From Piper betle (taxonomy: Eukaryota > Streptophyta > Magnoliopsida > Piperales > Piperaceae): a stretch of 64,000 bases of DNA. The translations under genes and the position numbers were made by a program. Shown here piece by piece: positions 42,001 to 55,329 of this stretch. The notes under the pieces were generated by a model. That model did no database searches and was not told the origin of the DNA. It worked only from the letters and a program-made list of their open reading frames with translations. Location of the stretch: NCBI GenBank assembly GCA_033002965.1, contig JAURVB010013109.1, positions 1 through 64,000 of the forward strand, given 5' to 3'. Position 1 is the first letter of the stretch. Each line of letters begins with the position of its first letter.

Positions 42001-45000
42001 GTTCTCCCCCACCAATGAGAGCCGATGTCCTCATCGGAGGGCTAAGTCCCGCCAAATACTTCTTGATCCTCACCTCAAATTGCCATAGGTCCGCCGCCTT
42101 TTCCCAACTCGCCTCGCTTCTCGGTTCCCCCTTCCACTTGATAAGATACTCAGCCCCAGTGTTTGGAGCACCTTGCCTGTGATCCAAAATCCTCCCCACC
42201 TGTTTCGCAAACTGTTGCCGGATGGTTGGTGGAGCCCGCTTGGGATGAGCTCTCCTCGGATTGACCAGATCCTCATGGAAAGGCTTGAGAAAGCTGACGT
42301 GGAAAACCGGGTGAAGCTTATATCGTTCGGGTAGTTTCAACCGGTATGCGACACTCCCGACGACCTTCTCCACCTCGAATGGCCCATCGTACCTTTGCAC
42401 CAATGCTCGGTGCACCTCGGTACGCCTGATCTTCTTCCAGATCTGGGGTGTGAGCTTCAGCATGACTTGGTCCCCGACGCTGAAGGATAACGGCCTCCTC
42501 CTAAGGTCCGCGTATTTCTTCATCCGCCGCGTTGCTTTGGCTAACGAATCCACCGCATCCTCGTACAGCTCTTGCCTTCCTCGCGCAAATCTGTACGCCG
42601 CTGGACACTTGATCCCCCTACTCTGTTGGGCAACCTCCTGTGGTGTGAGAGGTTGATAGCCAGTAGCAACCTCGAAAGGACTCTGTCCCGTCGCTGAAGA
42701 ACGATGCAGATTATAAGAAAACTGCGCCGCATCAAGAAGTTCCAACCAGTTCGTCTGGCTGGCCGTGACGAAATGCCTCAAGTACTCCTCTAGTACCGCA
42801 TTCGTCCTCTCAGTCTGTCCGTCAGTCTGAGGATGGTTGGCTGTAGAAAACTTGAGTTTGCTTCCAAGCAACCCAAATAAACTCGTCCAGAATCGTCCCG
42901 TGAATCTGGCGTCTCGATCGCTCACAATGTCTGCCGGCACTCCAAAGTGCTTGACCACGTTCGCAAAGAACAAACCTGCAGCCACCTCCGCTGTACACGT
43001 CTGCGGAGCTGCAGAAAATACGGCATACTTGGAGAATCGATCTACAACAACCATTACCGAAGACATTCCCTTCACCTTGGGGAACCCTGATATGAAATCA
43101 ATTGAAACCGAACTCCACGGTCTCGTCGGTGTAGGTAGAGGCTGTAGCAAGCCTGCCTCTAGTCTTCTTTCCACCTTGTCTTGTTGGCATACCAAACAAG
43201 ACTTCACGAAAGCTTCGATATCGGCCTCCATTCTCGGCCAATAGTACACTCGGGTCATGAGTGCACACATCCGGTCCACCCCCGGATGCCCTGCCCACTG
43301 GGTGTCATGGGACTCCTCCATTAGCTTTCGTCTCAATCTACCGGTAGGGATATATAACCGACCCCCACTCGCGTAGATGATTCCATCGTCAAGCCAATAT
43401 TTCCGAACCAGGCCCTCCTTGATTCGGTCAACCATCTTCTTGTATTCCGTATCTTGCCGCGCTAACTTCCGAACCTGCCCCAGTAGCTCGGTCTCTATCC
43501 TCGACACAGCTGCCACCGTCTCCATATTCTTCCGGCTAAGCGCATCAGCCACCTGATTTGACTTACCCGGGCGGTGTAGCCACTCAAAGTCGTACTCGGC
43601 TAAAAACTCTTGCCACCTCGCTTGTCTCGGAGATAATTTCTTCTGGGTCTTGAAGAAGGTGTTAGCGACATTGTCAGTGATGACAATGAACTTTGCCCCC
43701 AGCAAGTATACGCGCCACACTCGAAGACAATGTATTACAGCCAGCATCTCCTTCTCATGAGTGGAATACCTCGTCTCAGCTTCTTTGAGTTTCCAACTCT
43801 CGAAGGCAATCGGATGCCCTCCTTGTTGTAGTACGCCTCCCACGGCCTTGTCCGAAGCGTCCGTCACGACTTCGAACGGTTGACTGAAATCCGGCAATTT
43901 CAGTATCGGCTCCGATGAAATAGCAATCTTCAATTTGTCAAAGGCTGCTTGGCATGGCTCCGACCACGCCCATGACTGATCCTTCCTCAATAGGTCAGTC
44001 AGCGGTGACACTACATGGCTGTACCCATGTATGAACTTCCGGTAATAATTGGCCAAACCAAGGAAGCTCCTCAACTCCGTCACCTTTGTCGGTATCGGCC
44101 AGTCCACTACTGCCTTTACCTTTGATTCCTCCATGCGCACCTCTCCATGGCCAATTCGGTGGCCTAGGAAGCTGATTTCCTCTAGGCCGAACTCACACTT
44201 CTCACGTTTCACGTAAAGCTTGTGCTCCCGTAGCCGATCAAGAACTTGCCTCAGGTGACCCCAGTGCTCCTCCAAGGATTCACTGAACACAACTATGTCA
44301 TCCAGATATACGACGACGAACTTGTCGAGGAAGTCACGAAAGACATCACTCATCAAGTTGCAGAACGTCGCTGGAGCGTTCGTCAACCCGAACGGCATTA
44401 CGAGAAACTCATATGACCCATATCTCGTAACCATAGTTGTCTTCGGGACATCTTCCGGCGCAATCCGGACTTGCCAATATCCCGACCGTAGGTCCAGCTT
44501 AGTGAACATCCGTGCTCTACCAAGTCTGTCAAACAGGTCAGCTATCAAAGGCACAGGGTACTTGTTTTTGATTGTTACCTTATTCAATCCCCGATAGTCG
44601 ACGCATAGTCGCAATGATCCATCCGCCTTCTCCTGGAATAGAACAGGCGCCCCATATGGTGCAATAGATGGTCTAATTTTCCCCGATTCCAGCAACTCCC
44701 CTAGCTGGAACTTGAGTTCTGTGAGTTCTTTAGGCGACATTCGGTATGGCGCCTTAGCTGGTGCTCTCGCTCCCGGCTCCAGCTCGATCCGGTGTTCGAT
44801 CGCCCTCTTGGGAGGTAATCCGCCTGGTAACTCATTGGGCATCACATCGGCATATTGCTCCAGCAATCCCCGCATTGTATCCGGAATCGCCACCACACGA
44901 TCCGGTTGAACCTCCACCATTACCGCAAGATAAGTCAAGGCCCCTTTCTTGCACCCCTTCGACACTTGCATTGCCGACAAGTGCTCCATTTCGAAGGTGC

Positions 45001-46540
45001 GGTCCTCGACCCCTGAAGGTGTTTTCTGGCCACGAACAAAACTTGCACCTGCTTTGTCCATAATCAGGATCCCTCCAAGTTGTGGAAACACTCCAACCCC
45101 GGCAGTCGCCATGAAGGCGTTCCCAATGATCAAATCGAAATCATCCATTTCGATGACCATTAGGTCCGTCAGTCCCTCATAGTCTCCCACTTTGACCCTT
45201 ACGTTTCGGGCAATACCCTCCACTGGTCTCGCCTGGGAATTGACCGCCTTAATCTTGCTGGTGTTGTTCACGGTCTTCAGCCCTATCTTCAACGCCATCC
45301 CCGTTGAAATGAAACTGTGCGTAGCACCAGTATCCACAAGTGCTGAAACCTTCCTCCCATTCACACAAACAGGAACATACATCAAGTTGGCTCCCCCTTG
45401 AGCCCCGCGTTCAGCTCGCAATGCCCCGAGTATCTGAAGGGTTGATGCTCGGGCAGGAAGCACCTCTTCTTCCTGATCTGGGTTCTCCGCTTTCACCATG
45501 GCATTCACTTTGGCTTTGTTCGGACAATCCCTTGCCCGGTGCGGTCCGTTGCAGATAAAGCATCCGGACTGCGTTCCCTCGTTCTTCCAGTTGGATGAAG
45601 TGCCCGCCTTGAAAGGTCCACCTTTCCTCTTTGGTTGCGGTCTCCGGAATGGCTTCTTTTCACCCTCCCGACCGTTGCCTCGACCCTTGCCTCCTTGGAA
45701 TTTCCTACTAGAATCGGCGTCTTGCATGGTTCCGGTAGGCTTGTAATCCACAAGAGCGTCAGCGGCCACCAAAGCCGCAGGCAAATCCTGGACTTTCTGC
45801 CGTCTCAGCTCCGTCTGAGCCCATGGTTGTAACCCAGTAATAAAATTAAACAACTTGTCTTCTTCCGACATGTTTTTGATGTCTAGAAGACGGGAACTGA
45901 ACTCCTTGACATAATCTCGAACCGTACCTGTTTGTCTCAACTTTCTAAGTTGATCTCTTGCCATCCACGTTGTGTTTGTGGGCAAGAATTGCTCCTGAAG
46001 TTCCCGTTTCAGGAATTCCCAAGTTTCTATTCGGGGTCGGCCAGCACTCTCATCCTCCTCGGTGCGCGTTCGATACCATAACTTGGCATCCCCCGACAGG
46101 AACATACTGGCCATTGAAACTTGGCGATCTTCAGGTATATTTGCAGCAACAAAGTACTCTTGCATATCCCAAATGAAATTCCCTAGATCCTTGGCCGATC
46201 TAGTTCCTTCGAATTTCTTCGGCTCTGGCACCTTGAGCCTCCCCGGGATAGAGCTTTCTTCGGCTGCGCGGTCAACCACTCCTGGTTGAGGATAACTGGC
46301 TAAGACTTGCTTTATCAACGAGATATCAGCAATCACGCCTTGCAACACATCCTGGAACTCGCCCATGAGCCCCTCCGCTAACTCATTTTTGACTTGGCTG
46401 GATCCGGGTATGTTGCTTACCCGAGTGTTTAATTCTGCCATCCCTTCATTGATCACTTGCAATCGGTCGAAGATAGATCCCTCATCTTCGTTGGTAGGTC
46501 TGCCCACCAATGTCTCCAGCCTCGTCAGTCTCGTGTCCAT
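41987..46540 (-). CDS. Gag-pol polyprotein of a chromovirus, 1517 aa
   Basis: Single uninterrupted frame for all retrotransposon functions. Rough residue positions: gag 1-320; CCHC-type knuckle [13 protein letters not shown] about 327-339; aspartic protease [10 protein letters not shown] about 401-410; reverse transcriptase about 600-780 with YLDD at about 745; RNase H starting at VVTDASD about 891; integrase zinc finger (two His near 1078 and 1085, Cys 1115 and 1118); catalytic Asp at VSIDF and VSDRD and Glu at GQTER (about 1147-1245); a C-terminal chromodomain containing EYLIKWKGE. The chromodomain places it among chromoviruses. No stop or frameshift interrupts it, so it could be active. 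The ATG lies 96 nt inside the 5' LTR edge. Confidence 0.96.
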   Translation of the reverse strand: MDTRLTRLETLVGRPTNEDEGSIFDRLQVINEGMAELNTRVSNIPGSSQVKNELAEGLMGEFQDVLQGVIADISLIKQVLASYPQPGVVDRAAEESSIPGRLKVPEPKKFEGTRSAKDLGNFIWDMQEYFVAANIPEDRQVSMASMFLSGDAKLWYRTRTEEDESAGRPRIETWEFLKRELQEQFLPTNTTWMARDQLRKLRQTGTVRDYVKEFSSRLLDIKNMSEEDKLFNFITGLQPWAQTELRRQKVQDLPAALVAADALVDYKPTGTMQDADSSRKFQGGKGRGNGREGEKKPFRRPQPKRKGGPFKAGTSSNWKNEGTQSGCFICNGPHRARDCPNKAKVNAMVKAENPDQEEEVLPARASTLQILGALRAERGAQGGANLMYVPVCVNGRKVSALVDTGATHSFISTGMALKIGLKTVNNTSKIKAVNSQARPVEGIARNVRVKVGDYEGLTDLMVIEMDDFDLIIGNAFMATAGVGVFPQLGGILIMDKAGASFVRGQKTPSGVEDRTFEMEHLSAMQVSKGCKKGALTYLAVMVEVQPDRVVAIPDTMRGLLEQYADVMPNELPGGLPPKRAIEHRIELEPGARAPAKAPYRMSPKELTELKFQLGELLESGKIRPSIAPYGAPVLFQEKADGSLRLCVDYRGLNKVTIKNKYPVPLIADLFDRLGRARMFTKLDLRSGYWQVRIAPEDVPKTTMVTRYGSYEFLVMPFGLTNAPATFCNLMSDVFRDFLDKFVVVYLDDIVVFSESLEEHWGHLRQVLDRLREHKLYVKREKCEFGLEEISFLGHRIGHGEVRMEESKVKAVVDWPIPTKVTELRSFLGLANYYRKFIHGYSHVVSPLTDLLRKDQSWAWSEPCQAAFDKLKIAISSEPILKLPDFSQPFEVVTDASDKAVGGVLQQGGHPIAFESWKLKEAETRYSTHEKEMLAVIHCLRVWRVYLLGAKFIVITDNVANTFFKTQKKLSPRQARWQEFLAEYDFEWLHRPGKSNQVADALSRKNMETVAAVSRIETELLGQVRKLARQDTEYKKMVDRIKEGLVRKYWLDDGIIYASGGRLYIPTGRLRRKLMEESHDTQWAGHPGVDRMCALMTRVYYWPRMEADIEAFVKSCLVCQQDKVERRLEAGLLQPLPTPTRPWSSVSIDFISGFPKVKGMSSVMVVVDRFSKYAVFSAAPQTCTAEVAAGLFFANVVKHFGVPADIVSDRDARFTGRFWTSLFGLLGSKLKFSTANHPQTDGQTERTNAVLEEYLRHFVTASQTNWLELLDAAQFSYNLHRSSATGQSPFEVATGYQPLTPQEVAQQSRGIKCPAAYRFARGRQELYEDAVDSLAKATRRMKKYADLRRRPLSFSVGDQVMLKLTPQIWKKIRRTEVHRALVQRYDGPFEVEKVVGSVAYRLKLPERYKLHPVFHVSFLKPFHEDLVNPRRAHPKRAPPTIRQQFAKQVGRILDHRQGAPNTGAEYLIKWKGEPRSEASWEKAADLWQFEVRIKKYLAGLSPPMRTSALIGGGELSQV
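42001..42014 (-). promoter_or_regulatory. Polypurine tract
   Basis: On the minus strand tggtgggggagaac abuts the 3' LTR, the expected plus-strand primer site. Confidence 0.85.
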
Positions 46541-46623
46541 CCTCCGGGTAAGAATTGTGGAGTCTTTCTCTCAGAAAGAAAGGTTGTGTCTCGCGAAGCC
46601 CTCGGTTTTCACCGAAGATCCAA

Positions 46624-46636
46624 GCTCTGATACCTC
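46624..46636 (-). promoter_or_regulatory. Primer-binding site (initiator Met tRNA)
   Basis: The minus strand reads gaggtatcagagc directly after the 5' LTR; ggtatcagagc complements the 3' end of plant initiator-Met tRNA. Confidence 0.88.
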
Positions 46637-47913
46637 TGTCACAAGGTCGGATTTAGGGTTTTATTTTTCGCCCTAATCGTCCCTCGTGCGGCGTGTTTCC
46701 TCCTCGGAATCACCAGCCTACAGCACTGTGCAAGGTGCGGAATACTGCACAGCCCCCTACTGGACACCCACTCCGCACACAACCGGACAAGTGCCCGGTT
46801 CACGAACACAAGGTTGGACACTACTCGAACACAGCTTGGTCCTACTCGGACAAGCTGCTCGAACACCAAGGTCCTGTTGCACGTTCCAGTCCCGGCTCAC
46901 CCACACACAGCCGGCACGCCCTGGCCGAAGGAATCACCCGACCAGCACTCGGTAACCAAATCCAACGTACACACAGTTGTTTTACGGACTTAAGTCCAAC
47001 CTATATTCTACTAGTATGAATACAAGGAATAGTAATCCAACCCCCCTTGGATTACCAGCAAGTCGTGGACACAACCCACGGACTTGGCCTCTCGACACAC
47101 ACACTCGACAGGACTTCCCCAGCACTCGGCACGCAGGCTCGAGGCTGCTGGAATAGAACTGGGTGGTTCGGTCACAGGTGGACAACGCTGCACCGACAGC
47201 TTACCGGGTGTGCCCAGCACTTGGCCCCGACCAAGGCTGGTTGCAGCCACACACCGGCAATCCCCTTTACCCGACACTACCTCACTTCTCCACGCAGGGA
47301 GGCACTCACCCACACTTGATCACTCTTGATCTGATTTGTTCTTTTCTACCTTCACCACCAAATGAAGGTCCCTATTTATAGACTTGGCTTGGACAATTGA
47401 GGCATGACCCAATGCTTGATCCTGGACGTTCATCAACACATCAACGAACCAGATTTCACCAAACACGTCACCAACAAGAATGAGTCCAGATCTGCCCTTG
47501 ACCTTTGAGTTATTTCATCAATGGACCAGAGTAGCCCTGTGACGTCATCCCAAACTCTTGGAGTTCCAATACCCCTGGTGCACCTAGCCCATGTTCCGAT
47601 CCAACAACTCAGCAGCTCCAGAACACAACGCTGGCTCCCAACTCACTTGGATCCCGATGCCCTCGATCAACCTCAAACTCGGCTTGGTCATGCTGAGTCT
47701 GCATTTGATCACGACCGACATGCTCCTGGACTTGCCCATGTTCGGAACCGACTGCACCCGTTGGTTCCCCAATTGCCCGTCAACTCTGATGTCTGCTCGG
47801 GTAGGTTGTTCCACCACACGAATAACACCGATTATCCACATTGGGCGCGGGATTATCTAGGGACAACCGCCAAACCCTAGCTCCCGATCGTCCCACCAGC
47901 TAAACCTGTGACA
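46637..47913 (-). repeat. 5' LTR of the chromovirus
   Basis: Almost identical to the 3' LTR; small open frames within both LTRs are non-coding duplicates of each other. Confidence 0.93.
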
Positions 47914-49320
47914 ACAGGCAACGATGTCAAGAGCAAGCGTTAAGCAAGGGGCAAGCAAGGTGGCGACCTCGGCAGCAACTCAGCGACGAGCACGTCGGCA
48001 AAAACAACGGCGAAGACGACACAACCTCGAGAGCCAGCGACCAAAACATGGAGATGGAAGAAGCTGTCTGTTATGGTGGAGAGGTGAGAGGGAAGGAAGA
48101 AGGGAGAGAAAGCACGTGGATCGAGAGACATGGTTCAAGTACTGCACTCATCAATCAAGTTTAAATTTTCTGAACCATCCCAACCTTCCAAAGTTCTGGA
48201 GCAAGTAACCTTGACGTTTCTCCCGTCCGTCACCCGTCTACCACGTGTTTGCAATTTGTCACCCTACTACCACCTAAACAAATTCAAGCCATCCTACAAT
48301 AAATTTTCTCCTTCTTATAATTCATACCAAATTCTAGCTGATGTAAGTTATATTTAGTTGAATTGATTCGAAACAGTATTAAATTATATTCTAAAATTAT
48401 AAATAAAATATTTTATTAAATATTTAAAATATATTTATTATTAATATTTTATTAAATATAGGTTAAATTTTTTATTTTTTATAAAAATTTAGAATAAAAA
48501 TCAGATATAGATTAAAATAGTACATACCTATTTTTTTATGATTAAATTATGGTTAAGCAACATATTAGAAAGCTTAAAACCATATCATGCTTAAGGATTT
48601 TTTCTCACGATAAATAATTCAAAATATGGAATTGGCTTGAATTAGATACCTCATTCTAAGCTCTCTCCTTTGTAGAGGGGCTATTCCATTTGTCTTTTCT
48701 TTTTAACTTTCGTTTCATTGGGGACTTAATGAAAAAGGTTTTATTATTTGCATACAATAAGAAAAAAGAAATTTAACTTAAGCATGTTCAATCATTCTGG
48801 TCCGCCCTGGCCAGGACACAGAATTATATTAAAAAGATCATCTGACTACCAAAACTACATTGTTATTTATAGTTATTTATAGTCGCATATCCCTAGCTTC
48901 GTTCTTAACATCTTTGATTATGCAACCATAGGAGATATTTTAAGAATTTGGATCTATTCTTAGTTGACCTAGCATTTTTGTTCCAGGTAAGAACACTCCG
49001 CTTGTCGAACTACAAGATATGCTGCTCGATTGGAGAAAGATTTTGATCAATCTACAGACCGTCATGTAAGGTTTGATGGAAATGAGGACACTCGTCGCCT
49101 GGTTTTGGAGCCCGAGCAAAGGTAACGTTTGTGGGTTTATGGATCCTCGAGATTTGCATGAATCCTTTTTTGTCTTATTCTACATGACTTTAATGCTTGT
49201 CTCCCAAAAATTACATGAGAAGCCTCCAGAGAAGATGGTACGAAGTTTTACAGAAATGATATTAGTGATCAAATTAGTCAAAAAGAGGGACGTGAAAAGT
49301 AACAAAAGAGAAGATCACTA
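47914..49320. other. Intergenic, no supported gene
   Basis: A moderately GC-rich first 280 bp, then AT-rich sequence. The plus frame at 49073-49321 precedes the methyltransferase pseudogene but was not matched to it. Confidence 0.45.
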
Positions 49321-50345
49321 ATGGCCGTACATGATGAGCTGCAATCTAAGTTGCCAAAACCGATGAAAGGATTTGGTGTCCTCGACATACCAAATCTTCG
49401 GACATGCCGACAAATCGCAGAAACTGGAGCAGGCCCTCCTTACTTCTACTTTGAGAACTGGCGCTTGCTCCTGAGGATGTTTGGCAAACCGTGCCCCGTT
49501 TCTTGTATGATATTGAACCAGAGTTTGTGGACTCGATACACTTCTTAGCTACTGCTAGAAAGAGGGGATATATGCCCAACCTATCCATCCATGGCAGATG
49601 CCCACTTGAACCTCGGCCGCCGATTACCATACAAGAAGCTCTACCTCACACAAAAATGGTGGCCGTCATGCGACATAAAAACAAAGCTCAACTGCTTGCT
49701 AGGAAGAGTAGCAAAACCAGGAGTAGCCGATAAGACACGGCTCCTCCTCTCGGCCTCACCTCTTCCTCCACATCCAATAATACAGAAATGTATAGTGATG
49801 AGTGCAGAAGAAGCAACTTGGTGTGGGTGGGACTCCACAAGGTTGCTTCATTGGAGCCCGACGAAATCGATGAATCATACACGAGGAGGTGGAGTTGGGA
49901 GGGATGAGAGGCTCAAATGTTTGGGCAACTCATTTCAAGTGGCTACAGTGGCATATCACTTGTCCGTCCTCAAAAGCATTTACCCAAATGGGATCAGGGT
50001 TTTGTCTCTCTTCTCATGTTTGGTGGTGCAGAGGTTGCTCTTCATAGGCTTGGGGTACCTCTCAAGGCAGATGTTGCAGTTGAGATATCTCCTGGGAACT
50101 GAAGCCTCTTGCGTTATTGGTGGGAGGAAACTAAACAGACCGGCTTCCTGGTTGAAATGGATGATGTTAGACAGTTGAAATTAGCTTGTTTAGTGAACAA
50201 GGTTGGAGGGTTTGATCTTGTTGTTGCGGGGAGTCCCATACAACAATATCTCAGGTGCTAATCGGATTAGCAGGACGACACTCGTCCCTCTTCTATGAAT
50301 TCTGGCGTATACTATACTGTGTGAGGGATATTATGGTTAGAGCAA
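49321..50345 (+). pseudogene. DRM-type DNA methyltransferase pseudogene
   Basis: DRM enzymes carry out RNA-directed de novo DNA methylation and have a rearranged motif order. In order one sees LPKPMKGFGV, GPPYFYFEN, PRFLYDIEPEFVDS, ARKRGYMPNL, EALPHTK, NHTRGGGVGRDERLKCLGNS (motifs IX-X), VATVAYHLSVLK, then FGGAEVALHRLGVPLK (motif I) and GGFDLVVAGSP. This is the permuted DRM order. At least five frameshifts and several stops separate the pieces, and the catalytic Pro-Cys of motif IV reads Pro-Ile. The pieces follow one another without introns, whereas plant DRM genes are split, so this is probably a processed copy. The UBA-containing N-terminus is missing. Confidence 0.85.
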
Positions 50346-53300
50346 GCAGGAAAACACAAGGTATCTGGTGGCATTGCCTTTTATCGGTTTAGTCCATTTT
50401 ACCGAGAAGAATTTTAAGAAACCACTTTACCACTTGTTGTATTTGTTCATATGCACGTTTTTACTTTCTTAATTATTTGTTTGCATTTTTGGGCGTATAA
50501 TTCTCATATCAATGAGGTTATAAGCTGATAAGACACAAATTGCGTATGCATATTTTAGATATTGATCGGATGTTTTTCTCTTATCATCATACCCCAGAAG
50601 TTGGAGATAATTTCTTGATTAATGCCAAATTAGTCCTTTTATGCGGTTAGAGTGCTCAATGGTCAGTGGTAATTTTTGTGTTTTTCAAAATAGCCAGTGT
50701 TAATTTTATGACTCCTTTTGTAGAATTAGCACTAGCTAATAGTCTTGCATAATACTTGTCACCTAACTAGCCAAGGACACGGGCGAGGGGTAGATTTGAA
50801 ATTTTTTAATAATATATATTAAGAATATGCAAAATAAATTTCAAAAAAATATTACTATATCATTTTTAAATAAAAATAATAAATATTTATATAATTTTAA
50901 CAAAATACATAGTTGTATACAAATATTAAAAATAATTTTAATTTTTTTAATTCAAATAGAAGTTTTTTTCTTAATAATAAATCATAATATATAAATGAAC
51001 AAATAAATAAAATCTATAATACTCTAAATTATGTATTATCAAGTAACAAATTTTAATTCGAATAATATAATTTCAAAATTTTTAATTTGGATAAAATTAT
51101 ATTCACACTTTTTTAATAAAACATGGTAATAATAATAATAATAATTTTAAATTAAGTAAATATTTATAGGCTAACAAAATTATTGTGGGCTGGAGTCAAC
51201 TATTGAAATACAATGAAAACTTTAAAAAAATGGATAATTTAATATAAGAAGGTTGATATAATTTATTTATAGCTATTATATGGAAAATTGCCACAGCACG
51301 AACGAGGACTTAATTACGACAGAAATAGATGGGAGCGGCTCGCTTGGACTTCCGGATCCAACCAGTACACAACCGTCGGTAATTACATCTTATGGTCATA
51401 ACATCTGGCGTTACGGCATGCAAATTAATGGATAGATTTTCACCACTCGATGGCATTGGAATCACATCTAGAGGAATTGTCCCCTTTGATATATTTATAA
51501 TTCTTTTTTGATAATTTTGTTTGTTATCGACGATATTTTTCGATTTTTTTTTGCAAAATTTCCACGTAAAAAAGAAACAAAAGATATGATTGATGGCTAT
51601 GGGCGGCACCAAAATTTTTGGTCTGCCTTTGGGGGATTTCCCTCCGTCACTGAACCCTTCCTAGTCACAAAAGGAGATGGTACAACCGATGTTGTAAAAA
51701 TCGCAGGGGATAACTTAATCGGAAATTTAAAAAATTTTGAGTCAAACCAGTTTAAGTTTGGATCTTGGCTTATTTTGAATCGGCAAATTTAGTAAGATTG
51801 CATCATTGTTTGCATGAAAATTGATTTATCAAGGACAATATAATAAAAATAATAATAATACTGAAGTAAATATTTTTGTCAAATTATATATACCTTTAAA
51901 ATAAAATATTATTGAGGATGTTTTATATACCTTAGAGTATAAATGACAAATAGAATGAAAGCATAAGAAATATGCAGATCATGAGTTAAATTCTCTTATA
52001 TTTATGTAGAGTGTATCTTTATATATTTGTTAATTATTAAATATTAAAATATGATAAGAATAGTGATTCATGAATTGCTTATGAATCGCTCCACTTCATA
52101 GTTCTAAGACTTATTTTTACTCCAAAAACTCTCTGAGTCGATTCGATTTCATAGCTTGTCGAGTCAAATTCTATTGATGACTCCATACTTATTTAAATTT
52201 TTTTGAATTATGTTATACAAGTTATCAAAAAATATTAAATTTCTTTTAGATTGGTTAAATCAATATTTTTAAATAATGTAAGTTATGCCTTTATCAATTT
52301 CAAGGGAGGTTCAAAATAGTTACATTTATTAATTTTATATAATTTTTATTTATACATTTAAAATTTTAATATAAACGACTTCGAGTCAGATTCTTTATAA
52401 TATGCCAAATCGAGTTTAAGTTTTGAATTTTTAATCATGGTCAAACTCGGTTTGAATCAGATAATTCAAAGACTGATTCTAATAATACAATCTAAATATA
52501 TATTTTTGACTCAAATTCTAACTGAGTTGCATTGGCTGAATCGGGCTAGTTCAAACATATTTCATAGTAATGGGTATACAAATAAAGACTTGAAAAGACA
52601 ATATACAAAATGTTACCCCAAATTTGACAACAGATGATACATGTGGCCTTTTTTGGTTAAAGTATAGCTCTATAATAAGCGATCCCCACTCATCACCCTC
52701 TAATGCGCGCCGGTCCCTTCCTACTCACGGCCAACTTGTACAGATATTTATTGACGCATGAACAAGCACATTCTCCCCCAGAGTAACTCCCAAGTAACAA
52801 GGTTTTGGTTAAAAAAACAATGTTTTCTTCCCTTTTCATTTCATTTTTAGAAAGAAACGTAATACAATGTCAAGCTTATATTTATAATTAAGCGGCTGCA
52901 TATAACTGTAGCCATACGTAAAATTTTCATCGTAAAAATCGTATAACTTTTATAAAGCCTTGCAACTATTTTCTTAGTCATGGCTGCCTGTTGCATGTTG
53001 CTGCCACTGAAACTTTTTATGACACCCAGTAAAGCCGAAAGTGTATAAATGACTGCTTTGTTCACATCTCATTAGTCTTTAGACATAAAAAGGAGGCGGC
53101 TAAGTGCTAACGCCAACCCAGGACGTAGACTTTGTTACAGTGCTTCTTTTGCAATATAAACTTTTATCATTGTATACATCTGCAGTACTGTTGGACGCTG
53201 TGACTGTAAACCTCATATTAATTACAATTGGCAGCTGCTAGCTAGTCCTTGCTGTCAGTCATATTTATTCTTCCAAAAGATAATTTATCTGAGTATATAT

Positions 53301-54960
53301 TAACTAGCATGCTGGCATTGATATATAAAATACATAACTACTATATATGACCGTATATTCACGTTAGCTGCAAAAATGTTCCCACGTCCTAATTAGTAGA
53401 GCACACCCTTTTTCTTTCTCACATGTTCTCACGTTAACATATAATATACGTTATTGTATGCGTGGGGGTAATATATATATATATATATATATAGGGGAAA
53501 TATTGAGTACTAGTTTGTTTGGGATGTACGGTACCGACTCAATTTATAAACGTTGCAACTTGTGAAAGCAGAAAGCCAGAGGAGTAGCGGCTAGTAGCTA
53601 GCTAGGTAGTAGACAAGGAGCTAGCAGCCAAATAATAATCAGTAGGGTTATGGGAATAAGTAAAAACAACGATGATGGTCCCCACCTACTACCTAAAGGG
53701 GCAGTCTATAGTCTGTTTTTTTTACGGCAAAATAGTCTGTATTTTAGTTACATATTAAAGTATTTTTTTCGTTCTTCAATTTCTTGATTTAGGTGACCAT
53801 ATGCTGCTAATTGTTGCCAAAATGTCATCAAAAGGTGTTGAGACTTGAGCTAGCTACATCTAGTTGCAATATTTTTTTCTTTTCTTTTTGATGTTTATGA
53901 TCAATGCATGGGCCCACAGTTAGAGAAATTTTATCGTAATGTGAAGATTACTCTTATAACGAGCTGCTGCATTCAACATTTTCCTAAATTATAATGGAAA
54001 CTAATACTTTGAACTTAAAACAGTTTTACAAATTAATTACTTCCACTTGAGCTAAAAAAACTCCCCATTTTTCCGCCTTATTACGTAGCTTTCTGAGTCA
54101 GATTAAAAATGTCTGGTCAAGTTAAGTTGTCTAAAAACAATAAATATTTCAGAAATTATAATATGCTTATAATGGAAAATGTAGACTCTATTGTGGTTTA
54201 TAATTATACCTAAAATCATTTAATTTCATAAAAAATACATAGATTATTTTATTGTATACTTACAAACAAAAAATTAATGTACACTCCGTCCACTTCCTTT
54301 AATCAACGTGAACAAGACTTTAAATGTATTGCTAATTAGCTTGGATAAGCATACTAATATATACCACTATATGACCTGTCTCAGCAAGATATATTTGCTC
54401 CGTTAACATGCAACTTAAAGCAAACAAATAAAATCAATTTCTTTATTTTGCAACTTGCTAGGATTTAATTTTGAATTTAGACATATATTCTTGTACTTTA
54501 ATCATATATAAGATTTCTTGAAACATGTTCATGTCCGATGGTGTGGTCAGATTGTGACTCATACATTTTTTTAAACACCAAGTACGCATACAAATGAGGA
54601 ATTATGAAGTCAAATGTCACTAATATTGGAGCCCTAGTTATAACCACACAACTAAACAGGTCAGTAAGACTCGGCTTGTAGGTCCAGTATTTAATGTGTG
54701 GTTTGTTATTGACTTGGTCCGAGTAGCATATGGTCGGTTTGGTTCGATTGGTCGGGTTCTAGGAGGATCTTTATATATTGTTATAGGCTTGGACATTGAG
54801 CGCGCATGTGGTTGAATTTTCTTATTGACGCTAATTGTCAAGCTGTTAGATTGTGTTCTCATCTCGATTATGTGGTGTAAATTATGGTCGTATTCGTACA
54901 TGTTTTAGGCACGTTGTGCAATTATGTCACAATAGATCAGTGTGTCGCATAACATTTTAG
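50346..54960. other. Long AT-rich stretch, no supported gene
   Basis: No conserved protein segment, tRNA or element boundary was found. An (AT)n tract lies at about 53469-53493. Frames at 51310-51792 and 52437-52637 have no recognisable domain. Confidence 0.45.
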
Positions 54961-54962
54961 AG

Positions 54963-55316
54963 ATCTCTTCTCTCTTCCCCTCCCCTTCTTTTTTTTCTTT
55001 TTCTTTTTTATGTATTCTTTTTTCTCTCTTTCTTTTTTCCCCCAATTTTCTCCCTTCCTCATTTTCCGCTTTCCTTTCCTCTCTCCCCTTTTTTCTCTTC
55101 TTTCTCTCCTTCTCCTCCCTCCTAGTGGTCACCCATCCCCCTCTTTCTCTCCTTCCTTCCTCCCTCTCCTCTCCTCTTCCCTCATCCCTCTTCCCTCCCT
55201 TTCCCCTTCTTCCTTCCTCCCCTACTTCTCCTTCACCCCTCCCTCCCCTTCTCCCTCTTTCCTCCCCCTTGCTAGCCGCACCCTCCCTCTTCCTTCTTCT
55301 CCTGGCCATTGTCTCC
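54963..55316. repeat. Polypyrimidine tract of about 350 bp
   Basis: Almost pure C and T on the plus strand, broken by few purines. It creates long artificial frames on both strands (Ser/Pro/Phe/Leu-rich plus, Glu/Arg/Lys-rich minus) that are compositional. Confidence 0.85.
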
Positions 55317-55329
55317 GGGGCCGCCGCCA

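Larger units (their letters stand above)
40724..47913 (-). mobile_element. Complete Ty3/gypsy chromovirus (LTR retrotransposon)
   Basis: Two 1277-bp LTRs enclose a 5' leader with primer site, one gag-pol frame and a polypurine tract, all in minus orientation. By eye the LTRs differ at about four positions, so insertion was very recent. No abutting target duplication is seen; TTGCC occurs within 1-3 bases of each end on the minus strand, which may mark a ragged one. Confidence 0.95.
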
